64,000 nt of DNA from contig NZ_JACHVQ010000002.1 in NCBI RefSeq assembly GCF_014190805.1, positions 1 through 64,000 of the forward strand, read 5' to 3'. The notes beneath the pieces were generated by a model. The model did not search any database. It worked only from the letters and a program-made list of their open reading frames with translations, and was not told the DNA's origin. The first letter of the stretch is position 1, and every line of letters begins with the position of its first letter. A program made the position numbers and the translations under genes. Shown one piece after another: positions 9,425-18,012 of the stretch. The DNA is from Flexivirga oryzae (GTDB lineage Bacteria; Actinomycetota; Actinomycetes; Actinomycetales; Dermatophilaceae).

Positions 9425-9450
9425 CGATACGTTCGCTCTGAAACGTATCG
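9425..9450. promoter_or_regulatory. Inverted repeat upstream of the 13E12 gene
   Basis: CGATACGTT and AACGTATCG are perfect 9-base arms around an 8-base loop. It lies in an unusually AT-rich patch about 50 bases before the HNH gene start, so an operator is the likeliest role. It also abuts the right repeat array and could be its boundary. Confidence 0.5.
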
Positions 9451-9474
9451 GAAGTACGCCAAAAACTGTGCGCG

Positions 9475-10165
9475 GACCTCGATACGCCGTTCCTCCGCTG
9501 CGCTCCCCCACGCCTACTCGGCCAACGCGTGGGATCGGCTACTCAGCGAGCGCGTCGGGTCGGCTACTCGGCCGGCGCGGCATACGGCTGCTTGGCCACC
9601 CGGGGGACGCGACCTCGATACGCCGTTCCTCCGCTGCGCTCCCCCACGGCTACTCGGCCAGCGCGTGGGATCGGCTACTCGGCCAGCGCGTCGGGTCAGC
9701 TACTCGGCCGGCGCGGCATACGGCTGCTTGGCCACCCGGGGACGCGACCTCGATACGCCGTTCCTCCGCTGCGCTCCCCCACGCCTACTCGGCCAGCGCA
9801 AAATGGCCGGGTCGCCAGCGCGTCGGGTCACCTATTCGGCCATCGCGTGGGGGGACCTCGGCCTCCGCTTCGCCCCCCACGGCTACCCCGGCCAGCGCGT
9901 GGGGGCGGCTACTCAGCAGCGCGTCGGATCGGCTACTCGGCCGGCGCGGCATACGGCTGCTTGGCCACCCGGGGGACGCGACCTCGATACGCCGTTCCTC
10001 CGCTGCGCTCCCCCACGGCTACTCGGCCAGCGCAAATAGCCGGCTCGCCTACTCGGCCAGCGCGGGTGGCGACCTGTATACGCCGTTCCCCCGCTGCGCT
10101 CCCCCATGGCTACTCGGCCAGCGCGGCGACGGCGGATCGGCTACCCCGGCCAGCGCGGGATCGAT
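9475..10165 (-). repeat. Right repeat array beside the 13E12 gene
   Basis: Five units open with GACCTCGATACGCCGTTCC or a close variant, at 9475, 9611, 9746, 9980 and 10071. Each is followed by a run of shorter CTACTCGGCCAGCGCG modules. The first three are 135-136 bases apart, so the array has a higher-order period. Read on the minus strand the units match the left array (GGCCGAGTA, then GAGGAACG, then ATCGAGGTC), so the two arrays point in opposite directions around the gene. Long open frames here are repeat translations, not genes. Confidence 0.88.
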
Positions 10166-10171
10166 CGGGGC

Positions 10172-11490
10172 CTAATGGAACACCAGGGTCAGGAGCAGGC
10201 TGGCGACGAGTGCCGAGCCGCCCATGACCGGCAGCCCGACCAGCAGTTCCTTGCGGTACATGGCATCCTGCTGGTCCTCCGGGGAGAAACCCATCACCAT
10301 CGCACCGCCCTCGGAGTACGGCGAGACCGCCATCGACAGACCCCCGATCGTGGCGCACACGAACAGCAGGGTCGGGTTGAGGTGCGTCACCGCCCCAGGG
10401 TCGGCACCACCGGGAAGAGCGCCGGAGCGGTGACCCCGATGTAACTGCTGAAGGCCGTGATGACGGCGGCGACCAGTGCGAGGAACACCGGGACCAGGTA
10501 GGTCGGCAGGTGTCCGTCGCCCAGCCAGTTCGCGATCTGCGTGATCGTCCCGGCCGCCACGGCGACCTGGATGAGCATGCCCATCCCGCTGATCATGATC
10601 AGGATGCCCCAGGGCACCCGCGCGATCACCCGGTGGCTGTCCGCGGTGCCGCACAACATCGCCACCACCGCCAGCACGATGCTCAGCAACGGCGGATCGA
10701 CGTTGGTCGCCCAACTGCCGAACACGTCGACGTGCGAGAAGAGCACGTGCAGGATCGACGGCACCAACGCCAGCAGCAGGAAGATCCCGATGAGCAGCAG
10801 GGTCACCTGCTGGTGACCGTCGAACGGCTCCGGCTCGGCGACCACCAGATCCTCACGTCGTGCCTGCTCGCCGCGGCGGATCGCCTTCCTGCGGAAGTAC
10901 AGCGTCATCACGACGATCACCAGCAGCGTCAGCACCAGGTAGGCGACGAAGATCGCGAAGGAGATCCCGAACGCCCGCGACTCCGAATAGCCGAGCTTCT
11001 GGAACAACCCGCGGAAGACGATGCCGTTGAGACTGGTCATCAGGTTGGAGCCGACCTGGGCGCCGACGATCACCGCGAGCCCGGCGAGCAGCGGTTCGAT
11101 CTTCACCTGGGAGCAGATGACGAGAGCGGCGGGCGCGAGAAAGACCATCACGGCGTAGAAGCCGGCTCCCAGCCCGGCGACGACCACAGCCGTCACGAAG
11201 AAGACGACCGCCAGCCCCCATGCGAGTCCGCGCGAGCGGTGCAACATCCGGGTGCGAGATCTTCTCCAGCGTGCCGTTCTCGATGGCGACCGAGAAGAAC
11301 AGCGTCACCGCGAAGATCGTGAAGAAGATCGGGACCGGCCACAACGCGGTCACCTCGGCGGGCTTCATCCCGAGGACGAACACGCCGATGAGATAAGCGA
11401 ACACGATCGCCAGCAGCCCGTGTTGATCTTGGTCCGGTAGCTGATCCCGATCGATGCCACGATCGCGATCGCGATCAGCAGGCTATGCAT
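10172..11490 (-). pseudogene. MatC-like dicarboxylate carrier, broken by three frameshifts
   Basis: Reading from the ATG at 11490 gives a MatC/SLC13-like N terminus (HSLLIAIAIVASIGISYRTK) and later segments FAYLIGVFVLGMKPAEV, IENGTLEKI and GLAWGLAVVFFVTAVVVAG, up to the C terminus VASLLLTLVFH. These lie in different frames. Shifts occur near 11419 (one G short), 11250 (one C extra in CCC) and 10395 (one G short in a G run). Corrected, the protein would be about 440 residues with some ten membrane spans and would import C4-dicarboxylates or malonate. All three lesions are single-base changes in G/C runs, so sequencing error must be considered alongside genuine decay. Confidence 0.82.
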
Positions 11491-11715
11491 GGTGCTGCCC
11501 GGCGCCGACTGGACTGATCCACCATTGTGCCGACCGCATCGTGTGTCCCATCGCCGCTCGGGTGGCCGGTCGTCCACGAAGGGCACACCGCCCAATTCTT
11601 GATTCGATGAATACAAGAACCTGCTGAAAGCTGCCTGGGAGCGTCCTCCCTCTGCGCTGGACACGCGGCCGGGCTGGGCGCCCCGTCCGGGTCGGCCCAC
11701 TGCGTTCACCGAATC

Positions 11716-11733
11716 TCAGTAGCTCACTACTGA
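11716..11733. promoter_or_regulatory. Shared dyad TCAGT-N8-ACTGA
   Basis: An 18-base dyad whose end is 36 bases before the ATG at 11769. Both half-sites differ from the other three copies at one symmetric position (C to A on the left, G to T on the right), so symmetry is kept. The surrounding 21-base frame CTCnGTAGnnC also matches the other sites. AT-rich TATTTT lies about 20 bases downstream as a possible -10. Confidence 0.65.
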
Positions 11734-11768
11734 AGCTGCTTCGTTGCGCGGAAACTATTTTCGTTGGT

Positions 11769-12419
11769 ATGACGACGCAGGCCAGGGACGCTGCGCACCG
11801 TGTCCCCCACAGACCCTCGTTGCACAGCGCCGTGCCACCCGCGGCCGGCGTCCGCAGCCCCGCGACGCTGACCCACCGGCTGGCAACCGCCAACTCCTGC
11901 GACCTGGACGCCTTGCCGGCGAACCGGGCCGGGCGGCTGACCCCCACGCAGCAGGAGCAGCTGCGGGCCCGGCTGCACGCATCACGCCGCAGCAGTATCG
12001 TCCCGACCACCTGTTGTGCGCTGGCCCTCGCCGTGCTCGCCTACAGCCTGTGCACCGGCAGCCTGGAGACCGGCACAGAAGTCTCCATCGGGCTGCTCGC
12101 GTCCGTGGCCGGGTGGCTCGGTCTGGTCCGGCCGCACTACCGGCGGCTGAGCGGGGACATCGACGCGGGTCGGGTCGCCTGCGCCGAGGGCCACGTGACG
12201 CGTGAACGGGACGGCTGGCCGGACTACCAGGGCAGCAGCGAGTCCTGCTCGCACTACTACGTTCTCGGCACCAAGAGGTTCCTGGTCTCCGGGGACGGGT
12301 ATGCCGCACTCGTCGAAGGCCGCGCCTATCGGATCTACTACCTCACGGACGCACCCACCGACCGACGCCAGGTGATGTCGCCGATGGTCAACATCGAACT
12401 GGTCGCCGGACCCGACTGA
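11769..12419 (+). CDS. Two-span membrane protein of unknown function (paralogue 1)
   Basis: 216 residues. Order of elements: a 35-residue polar N terminus, the motif DLDALPANRAGRLT, an Arg-rich helix, two adjacent membrane spans at about residues 78-120, and a soluble C-terminal domain with HYYVLG, YRIYYL and RQVMSPMVNIE. It is clearly a paralogue of the protein at 17437-18006, which lacks the N-terminal extension. The start is supported by the dyad 36 bases upstream, matching the spacing at the other regulated genes. I do not recognise a named family. The C-terminal domain probably faces the cytoplasm, given the basic residues before the first span. Confidence 0.75.
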   Translation: MTTQARDAAHRVPHRPSLHSAVPPAAGVRSPATLTHRLATANSCDLDALPANRAGRLTPTQQEQLRARLHASRRSSIVPTTCCALALAVLAYSLCTGSLETGTEVSIGLLASVAGWLGLVRPHYRRLSGDIDAGRVACAEGHVTRERDGWPDYQGSSESCSHYYVLGTKRFLVSGDGYAALVEGRAYRIYYLTDAPTDRRQVMSPMVNIELVAGPD

Positions 12420-12502
12420 GCTCGCCCATTCGGTGCACCCTGCAGAAAGTGCGCCATACCGCACCTTCTACGGACCGCCGTCGGGTTCGCGGATGCGCTT
12501 TC

Positions 12503-12520
12503 TCCGTAGTGCGACACGGA
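12503..12520. promoter_or_regulatory. Shared dyad TCCGT-N8-ACGGA
   Basis: The dyad ends 35 bases before the lipoprotein start at 12555. The wider match CTCCGTAGTGCG and CACGGATG is nearly identical to the copy at 16107. TACCTT about 22 bases downstream is a possible -10. Confidence 0.72.
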
Positions 12521-12554
12521 TGCCGGCCCTGCTCGGCATACCTACCTTCGATGC

Positions 12555-13172
12555 ATGAACACACGCCCGTGCACCCTCGCCGCGATCGTCGTCCTTGGTA
12601 TGTCGCTCAGCGCCTGCTCCGGCGGAGGCGGTTCGTCGGGAGGCGGTGCGCCGTCAGGAGCGGGCGCCGCGTCGCCACCGGCTTCGCACGCGCTCGCCTC
12701 GGCCGCCTCCACCGGCGCGAAGGCCTCGCAGCAGGTGGCCGTCAAGGCTTCCGACGTGGACACCTGCAAGCTCATCACCCCGGCGGAAGCGGCGAAGGCC
12801 CTCGGGGAGCCGGTACGCGCCCCCGAGCACGACAAGGACCAGCCCACCGCGTGTGACTGGCAGGCGACCAAGGACCTGCCCGTCGAGATGGTGTATGTCG
12901 ACGTCTTCGGGCAGTTCGACCAGATCTACGGCAGCATGGACGACAAGCAGATGACCGATGCGTTCGTGCTGCAGAAGGTGTCGGGCGTCGGCGACAAGGC
13001 CTTCACCCAGTCGTTCAAGGCCGACAAGAGCGGCTCGAACGTCGGGGACGTCTTCGCGGTCAAGAAGGGCGACGTCGCGCTGAGCTTCACCATCCTGCGA
13101 CCCACCATGTCCAAGCAGCAGGGATTCGCGGCGGACAAGGTCCTCGCCCAGGCGGCGCTCGGGCGGCTGTGA
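12555..13172 (+). CDS. Secreted lipoprotein, DUF3558-like
   Basis: 205 residues. A signal peptide ends in the lipobox LSAC, giving an acylated Cys at about residue 21, followed by a Gly/Ser/Ala-rich tether of about 50 residues. The folded part begins VDTCKLITPAEAAKALGEPV and later has TACDW. The two Cys residues and the LTxxEAAxxLG pattern resemble DUF3558 cell-surface lipoproteins of Actinobacteria. Function unknown. It is monocistronic, convergent with the LAL regulator, and preceded by the shared dyad. Confidence 0.82.
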   Translation: MNTRPCTLAAIVVLGMSLSACSGGGGSSGGGAPSGAGAASPPASHALASAASTGAKASQQVAVKASDVDTCKLITPAEAAKALGEPVRAPEHDKDQPTACDWQATKDLPVEMVYVDVFGQFDQIYGSMDDKQMTDAFVLQKVSGVGDKAFTQSFKADKSGSNVGDVFAVKKGDVALSFTILRPTMSKQQGFAADKVLAQAALGRL

Positions 13173-13179
13173 CGGGTTC

Positions 13180-15822
13180 CTAACCCGGCTCCTCCGGTGC
13201 CGCCACCAACTCGGAACGGCCGGCCACCCCGAGCTTGCGGTACGCGTGCTGCAGGTGGCTCTCCACCGTGCGCACCGACACCACCAGCAGGTCGGCGATC
13301 TCCTGGTTGGTGCTGCCCCGCCGGGCCAGGTCCACGATGTTGCGTTCCCGCGCGGTCAACGCGATCGGCTCGACCAGCAGTAGCGGCTTCGGGGCGCCGG
13401 GACACTGCGCCGAATACGCCCGCGACGCCTGCGCCATCCGGTTGGCGGCCGCCGCGTGACCGGCCCGACGCTCCGCACGGGCGGCCTCGGCACTCGCCTG
13501 CGCCGCCAGCATCAACGCGCCCGCCTCGGCGAAACGCTCTGCAACCGCTCGAAGTTCACCGGCGCCACCGCCCGCGGACGCAGCCGCATGCGCCGCGAAG
13601 AGCGCGACGAGCCCCGCGTCCGTCGCACCGGAGAGTATGGCGAGCCGCTCCTCCACCGCGGCGGCATCGTCGAATCGCGCGACGAGATGCAGGCAGGCCG
13701 CCTCCAGCACGAGTTGCCCTGCGTTCCTTGCCCGTTCGGCGCCGGCAATGGCCTCGCTCCGTGCCTGTGGCAGATTCCCCGCTGTCGCCAGGACCACCGA
13801 GCGGGCTCGCGCCACCGATGCGGCGAAGATGCAGGTCGCGGGGGTCAGCCGATCGTTCGCCTCGTCCAGCACCTCCCTGGCGAAATCGGTGTTGCCGGCC
13901 AGCGCTTCCGCGCGCGCCAGATCCGCCAGGCAGGAGACCACGGTGCCGTTCGCGTCCGACTCACGCAGCGCCGACGCCGCGGCGCGCAGGGCGCCGAGGG
14001 CGCCCCGGACGTTTCCCGCCGCCAGCGACGCCCCGCCCACGGCGGCGTTGAGCAAGCCGTAGGACTGGGTGTGCCGGGCGGTCTCGAGAGCCGCACGGTG
14101 CAACGAGTCGGTCGCGGTGCTGACGGCCTCCCCGATCTGCCCGGACCAGCGCAGGGCATACGCGTACTCCCACTCCAGCTGCGCGTTCGCGTACGTCGGG
14201 CCGTACGGCACCGCCCCGGAGAACTCCTGGCTGGGCGCGGCGGCACGCGCCCATTCGACCAGCGCGACCGCCTCGCAGACGCGACCGGCAATGACGAGCG
14301 CCGGCACCACCGCCAGCGAGGCGAGGACGCGGACCCGGACCTCGCCGTCAGGGTCCTGCGCGATGTCGAGTGCCGCGTCCAGGGCGGCGTTGGGAGCACC
14401 CCGGAACACCTCGACCGCAGCCCGCATGCCGGCGATCAGCGGCACGTAGGGCGCGAACTCCGGATCGTGCTCGGCCTCCACGAGGAGCCGGACCGCCGTC
14501 GCGGCGTCGTGCTGACTCCAGGCACGGGACATCGCGGTCTCGAGCGTGACACCCATCCGCTCCTCGCGGGTCAGCGGGCTGCGCAACAGACGCCGGTAGA
14601 CCCGGTCCGCCTCTGCGCCACGCCGTTGGTCGAACAGTGCACGGCCCAACACGTGCATGGACTCGAAGGTGGGCTTGGCACCGCTCACCGCCACCCGCGC
14701 GAACCGCTCGGCGAGGCCGGCGTCGAGCAGCAACGCACGCTGCGCGGCATCGACCATCAGGGCCTTGTCGGAGATGTCGCCGCCCTCCAGCCGCCAGCCG
14801 GCCACCCGCACCACGTCGGGGCCGCTCACCAGTCTGCGCCGGGTGAAGGCGTCGGCCAGCCGGAGTTCGATGGTGGTCCTCGCGAGCGTGCCCAGCGCAG
14901 CGCGCACGACACTGCCGTACAACGGATGCGCCATACGCAGCCGGCCGGTGCCGTCCTCCTCGATCAGCGACCGCTGTGCGAGCTCGTCGATCTGCCGCCC
15001 GACCCCGAGCTCATCCCCGACGGGGAGCGGCAGCGGCTCACCGACGGCGACGATCTGCAGCGCCCGTTGCTCGTCCTCCGGCAGCCGATCCATCCGGTCG
15101 GCGAGCAACTGCCGGAGACCACCACCGCCGATCGGGCCGTCCCAGCGCCAGACGTCGGCGCGACGCTGCAATGCTCCGTCGTCGGTGCCTTGTGCAACCA
15201 ATTGCCTGAGCCAGAGCGGGTTTCCGCTGCTGTGCGCCCACAACAATGCCAGTGTTGCGGCGTCCACGGCGCCGCCCAGCACCGACTCGGTCAACACCGA
15301 CACGTCGTCCTCGGCCAGCTCCTGGATCTGCACGTGCTCCACGCGGTCGTCGCGCGCCAGCGCGGCCAGCCAGGCCGGGATGTCGTCGTCACGGGCGGTG
15401 AGTAGCAGCCGGACCGCATCGCCACCACGGACCAGCTGCTGCACGAGGGCGGCGGTCAGATCGTCCAGCAGCGGCGCGTCGTCGATCACCAGCAACTCAC
15501 GCGACGAGCCTCCGGCGGTGAGACACCGGCGGGCCCAGCCGAGCAGCCGGAAGCGGTCGGAGTCACCCGCGTCCGGCATCGTGCCCGGCAGCAACGGCGC
15601 AACCGCACCGAGCGGAACCTCACGTGTCTGCTCGGTGCCGATCGCCCAACGGACCTGCCAGCGTTGGCCTCTGGCGTTGTCGGCGAGCTCCCGCGCGAGG
15701 CGGGTCTTGCCGACACCGGCCCGGCCGGAGAGCACGACGCATCGCCCCGCCGGATCCCCGAGCGCCTCCGACACCAGCGCCAGCTCCTCGGCGCGCCCGA
15801 CCAACGGCCATCGCGCTGCCAT
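13180..15822 (-). CDS. Large ATP-binding LuxR (LAL) regulator
   Basis: 880 residues. An N-terminal AAA/NB-ARC-like ATPase has Walker A SGRAGVGKT near residue 32 and Walker B LLVIDDAPLL near 113. A long TPR-like helical region (about residues 380-800) follows. The C-terminal LuxR helix-turn-helix reads LTARERNIVDLARRGSTNQEI and ends KLGVAGRSELV. This MalT/LAL architecture gives ATP- and ligand-dependent transcription activators. Its ATG at 15822 lies 37 bases from the dyad at 15859, exactly as far as the divergent small gene on the other side. This makes it the prime candidate to bind that dyad and its three relatives. The inducer is unknown. Confidence 0.93.
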   Translation of the reverse strand: MAARWPLVGRAEELALVSEALGDPAGRCVVLSGRAGVGKTRLARELADNARGQRWQVRWAIGTEQTREVPLGAVAPLLPGTMPDAGDSDRFRLLGWARRCLTAGGSSRELLVIDDAPLLDDLTAALVQQLVRGGDAVRLLLTARDDDIPAWLAALARDDRVEHVQIQELAEDDVSVLTESVLGGAVDAATLALLWAHSSGNPLWLRQLVAQGTDDGALQRRADVWRWDGPIGGGGLRQLLADRMDRLPEDEQRALQIVAVGEPLPLPVGDELGVGRQIDELAQRSLIEEDGTGRLRMAHPLYGSVVRAALGTLARTTIELRLADAFTRRRLVSGPDVVRVAGWRLEGGDISDKALMVDAAQRALLLDAGLAERFARVAVSGAKPTFESMHVLGRALFDQRRGAEADRVYRRLLRSPLTREERMGVTLETAMSRAWSQHDAATAVRLLVEAEHDPEFAPYVPLIAGMRAAVEVFRGAPNAALDAALDIAQDPDGEVRVRVLASLAVVPALVIAGRVCEAVALVEWARAAAPSQEFSGAVPYGPTYANAQLEWEYAYALRWSGQIGEAVSTATDSLHRAALETARHTQSYGLLNAAVGGASLAAGNVRGALGALRAAASALRESDANGTVVSCLADLARAEALAGNTDFAREVLDEANDRLTPATCIFAASVARARSVVLATAGNLPQARSEAIAGAERARNAGQLVLEAACLHLVARFDDAAAVEERLAILSGATDAGLVALFAAHAAASAGGGAGELRAVAERFAEAGALMLAAQASAEAARAERRAGHAAAANRMAQASRAYSAQCPGAPKPLLLVEPIALTARERNIVDLARRGSTNQEIADLLVVSVRTVESHLQHAYRKLGVAGRSELVAAPEEPG

Positions 15823-15858
15823 GCGGTCAGGTTAGTGGGAACCGGCGGTCTCCGCGGC

Positions 15859-15876
15859 TCCGTAGTCGGTCACGGA
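15859..15876. promoter_or_regulatory. Shared dyad between the LAL regulator and a divergent small gene
   Basis: TCCGT-AGTCGGTC-ACGGA. Each edge is 37 bases from a start codon: 15822 on the minus strand and 15913 on the plus strand. The symmetric site in a symmetric position is what one expects for autoregulation plus control of the divergent gene. Confidence 0.72.
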
Positions 15877-15912
15877 TGTATGACGCCCCTGCGGGGAGTT
15901 GGGTCTGGTGCC

Positions 15913-16113
15913 ATGGACAAGCAGTCGGCGATCGCGCACCTGCCCGGCACGTACGGGTTCGCATTGTTCCTCCGGGACCTCGGGTTGAGCGACGCCGAGA
16001 TCGCCATACGCCTCGGCCTGGACGAGAAGGTGACCAGCAACCTGCTCACCGTCGCCGAGGCGAAACTTCGCCAACTGATGTCCTCCGGGGACAACGGTGC
16101 AGGATCTCCGTAG
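15913..16113 (+). CDS. Small helix-turn-helix-like protein
   Basis: 66 residues. The central part, FLRDLGLSDAEIAIRLGLDE followed by two further helices, has the spacing of a sigma region 4 or LuxR-like helix-turn-helix. There is no partner domain. It could bind DNA alone or act as an accessory to the LAL regulator encoded divergently. The ATG is preceded by GGGGAG about 15 bases upstream and by the shared dyad 37 bases upstream. A longer in-frame start would run through the dyad and is rejected. Its last bases overlap the next gene's dyad. No named family recognised. Confidence 0.68.
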   Translation: MDKQSAIAHLPGTYGFALFLRDLGLSDAEIAIRLGLDEKVTSNLLTVAEAKLRQLMSSGDNGAGSP

Positions 16114-16124
16114 TGCGCCACGGA
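16107..16124. promoter_or_regulatory. Shared dyad before the Ig-like surface protein
   Basis: TCCGT-AGTGCGCC-ACGGA, ending 36 bases before the ATG at 16160. Together with the site at 12503 it shows the longest conserved frame, CTCCGTAGTGCG-n-CACGGATGC. It overlaps the stop codon of the preceding small gene. Confidence 0.72.
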
Positions 16125-16159
16125 TGCGGCCCGGCCCCGACCGGGCGAACCTGGCGATC

Positions 16160-17416
16160 ATGAGCACCCAGCTTCGGCATGCCGCCGTGATCCTGGTCGC
16201 ACTGGCGACCGCGATGTTCGGCCAGTTCATCGGATCCGCTGCGCCGGCGCATGCCACGGGCACCGACCCGGCAACGGTCAACTTCGTCTCCTCGCTCAGT
16301 CCCGTGGCGGTGGGCGGCACGGTGCCGTTGGCGGCCTACGTACGCGACGTGACGCTCGGCTGCATCGGCGTCCATAACTGTGACACCCCGAAGGGAACGG
16401 TCGAGTTCTCGCTCGCCGGGAACGGCCGCACCGAGAAGCTGGGCAGTGGCACGCTCGTCCCGGTGGCGCACCTCCACGCGCAGTCGCAGACGCCTCCCGC
16501 CTCGGCCGTCGTCACACTGCCCGCGGGCACCTACACGCTGACCGCCCATTATCTGGGGGACGACACCTTCAGCCCCCACCACCGCGACCAGCCGTTCACC
16601 GTCACCAAGGCCTCGCTCCCGGCCAAGCTCGACCAGAGTTCGACCGAGTCCGCCTCCGGCAAGTCCGTGCGGTTCACCGACATCTTCGGCGCCACCGGAC
16701 ACGCACCGGGACCCACGGGGACGGTTCAGTTCTACGACAACGGCCAGCCCCTCGGGTTCGCCACCGTCATGCCAGGAGCGCCGTTCATCAGCCCTCGGGC
16801 CTGGCTGGACACGACCAAGCTCACTCCCGGTAAGCACGCGATCACCGCGGCGTACTCCGGCGACGCCAACTACAACGCGGTCTCGGCCGCTGCGGTGCAG
16901 CACACCGTGAAGTACCTCATCCCCAGCATCAACCCCTGCGCCATCGTCACCTGCAGCACGACACCCACCCCTCCGCCGAACAGCACCTGCACCAGCTCCG
17001 GCACCGAGGGCCATGCGGCCGGTGACTGCGGCGTCGGCAATGTCACGACGACGCCGGGACCGAACTCGACCGCGAGCGGCACCTCCGGCGCCGCTGACCC
17101 CGGCGCGGGCGGCGGTAACGGAGGAGGCAACGGCGGCGGCAACGGCGCTCCCGGAAACGGTGGCGCGAACGGCGGTGGCGCGGCGAACGATCCGGGTGCG
17201 TCGGCCGGACCGGGGTCGACGGGCAGCGGAGTGGTCGCGGCGGGTACGGCGGACGGGTCCAACGCTGCGGGCTCCGCGGCCGCGGCGGGACCGGTCGATC
17301 CGCAGGCCACCAGCGGCTCCCACCTGACCCTGTGGCTTGCCATCGCGATCGTGGTGCTGCTCGCACTGGCAGCCGCGCTCGTCCTGGCCCGCCGGCGGCG
17401 GACGCCGAGCGTGTGA
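16160..17416 (+). CDS. Secreted Ig-like repeat protein with C-terminal membrane anchor
   Basis: 418 residues. A signal peptide (cleavage near AHAT, residue 34) is followed by two tandem beta-sandwich domains of the bacterial Ig-like type. The domains carry the usual closing motifs TYTLTAHYLGDDTF and HAITAAYSGDANY. A Gly/Asn/Ala-rich stalk of about 110 residues contains GGGNGGGNGGGNG. A final membrane span ends in LARRRR, a stop-transfer anchor. Adhesin-like or structural display is likely. The ATG is chosen because it begins the signal peptide and lies 36 bases after the shared dyad. It forms an operon with the paralogous two-span protein 20 bases downstream. Confidence 0.82.
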   Translation: MSTQLRHAAVILVALATAMFGQFIGSAAPAHATGTDPATVNFVSSLSPVAVGGTVPLAAYVRDVTLGCIGVHNCDTPKGTVEFSLAGNGRTEKLGSGTLVPVAHLHAQSQTPPASAVVTLPAGTYTLTAHYLGDDTFSPHHRDQPFTVTKASLPAKLDQSSTESASGKSVRFTDIFGATGHAPGPTGTVQFYDNGQPLGFATVMPGAPFISPRAWLDTTKLTPGKHAITAAYSGDANYNAVSAAAVQHTVKYLIPSINPCAIVTCSTTPTPPPNSTCTSSGTEGHAAGDCGVGNVTTTPGPNSTASGTSGAADPGAGGGNGGGNGGGNGAPGNGGANGGGAANDPGASAGPGSTGSGVVAAGTADGSNAAGSAAAAGPVDPQATSGSHLTLWLAIAIVVLLALAAALVLARRRRTPSV

Positions 17417-17436
17417 CGGCGGACAGGAGCGTCCCC

Positions 17437-18006
17437 ATGGACAACGACCCCGTCGCCCTGACCGCCCGGTTGGTCGCGGCGAACAGCTTCGACCTCGACG
17501 CGCTGCCGGCGAACCGGGCGGGCCGGCTGACCGCGGCCCAGCGGCGGCGGCTGCGCACGCGGTTGCGCTCGTCGCGCCGCAACAGCTGGGTGCCGAAGAT
17601 CGGCTGCTTCGCCGCACTCGCGTTCCTGATCCACGGCGCCGCAACGGGCACGCTGAGCGGAGGCACGGCACTGTCCGTGGCGTTCCTCGCGTTCGTCACC
17701 GGCTGGGTCGGGTTCGTCATACCCCACTACGGCGGCTTCGGCAGGAACGTGTCCTCCGGGGTCGTGGCCAACCTGGACGGCGTCGTCACCCGCAAACACG
17801 AGGTCGGCGGCGACTACTTCGCCATGGGTGGCGGCGACGACCACTACTACGTGCTCGGAGATGCGCGGTTCCGGGTGTCCCGCACCGGGTACGACGCGCT
17901 GGTGGACGGTGTCCGGTGCCGGATCTACTACCTGCCCGACGCACGCACCGACGACCGGCAGGTCATGTCGCCGATGGTGAACATCGAAGCCCTGTCCGAC
18001 GGGTGA
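17437..18006 (+). CDS. Two-span membrane protein of unknown function (paralogue 2)
   Basis: 189 residues, paralogous to the 11769 protein. Shared blocks are SFDLDALPANRAGRLT, two adjacent spans at about residues 51-92, HYYVLG, RIYYLPDARTD and RQVMSPMVNIE. An AGGAG Shine-Dalgarno lies 6-10 bases before the ATG. It follows the Ig-like anchor protein by 20 bases, so it is co-transcribed under the dyad at 16107. Duplicate copies at both ends of the cluster suggest the cluster expanded by internal duplication. Function unknown. Confidence 0.78.
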   Translation: MDNDPVALTARLVAANSFDLDALPANRAGRLTAAQRRRLRTRLRSSRRNSWVPKIGCFAALAFLIHGAATGTLSGGTALSVAFLAFVTGWVGFVIPHYGGFGRNVSSGVVANLDGVVTRKHEVGGDYFAMGGGDDHYYVLGDARFRVSRTGYDALVDGVRCRIYYLPDARTDDRQVMSPMVNIEALSDG

Positions 18007-18012
18007 CGGCAC

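Noticed and set aside
8718..10227. Long plus-strand frames (up to 485 residues) over the 13E12 gene and its right array
   Set aside because: They are antisense shadows of the HNH gene continuing into repeat DNA, with no domain.
15832..16320. 162-residue minus-strand frame opposite the small HTH gene
   Set aside because: It would run through the dyad and two plus-strand genes with signal-peptide and HTH features; no recognisable domain.
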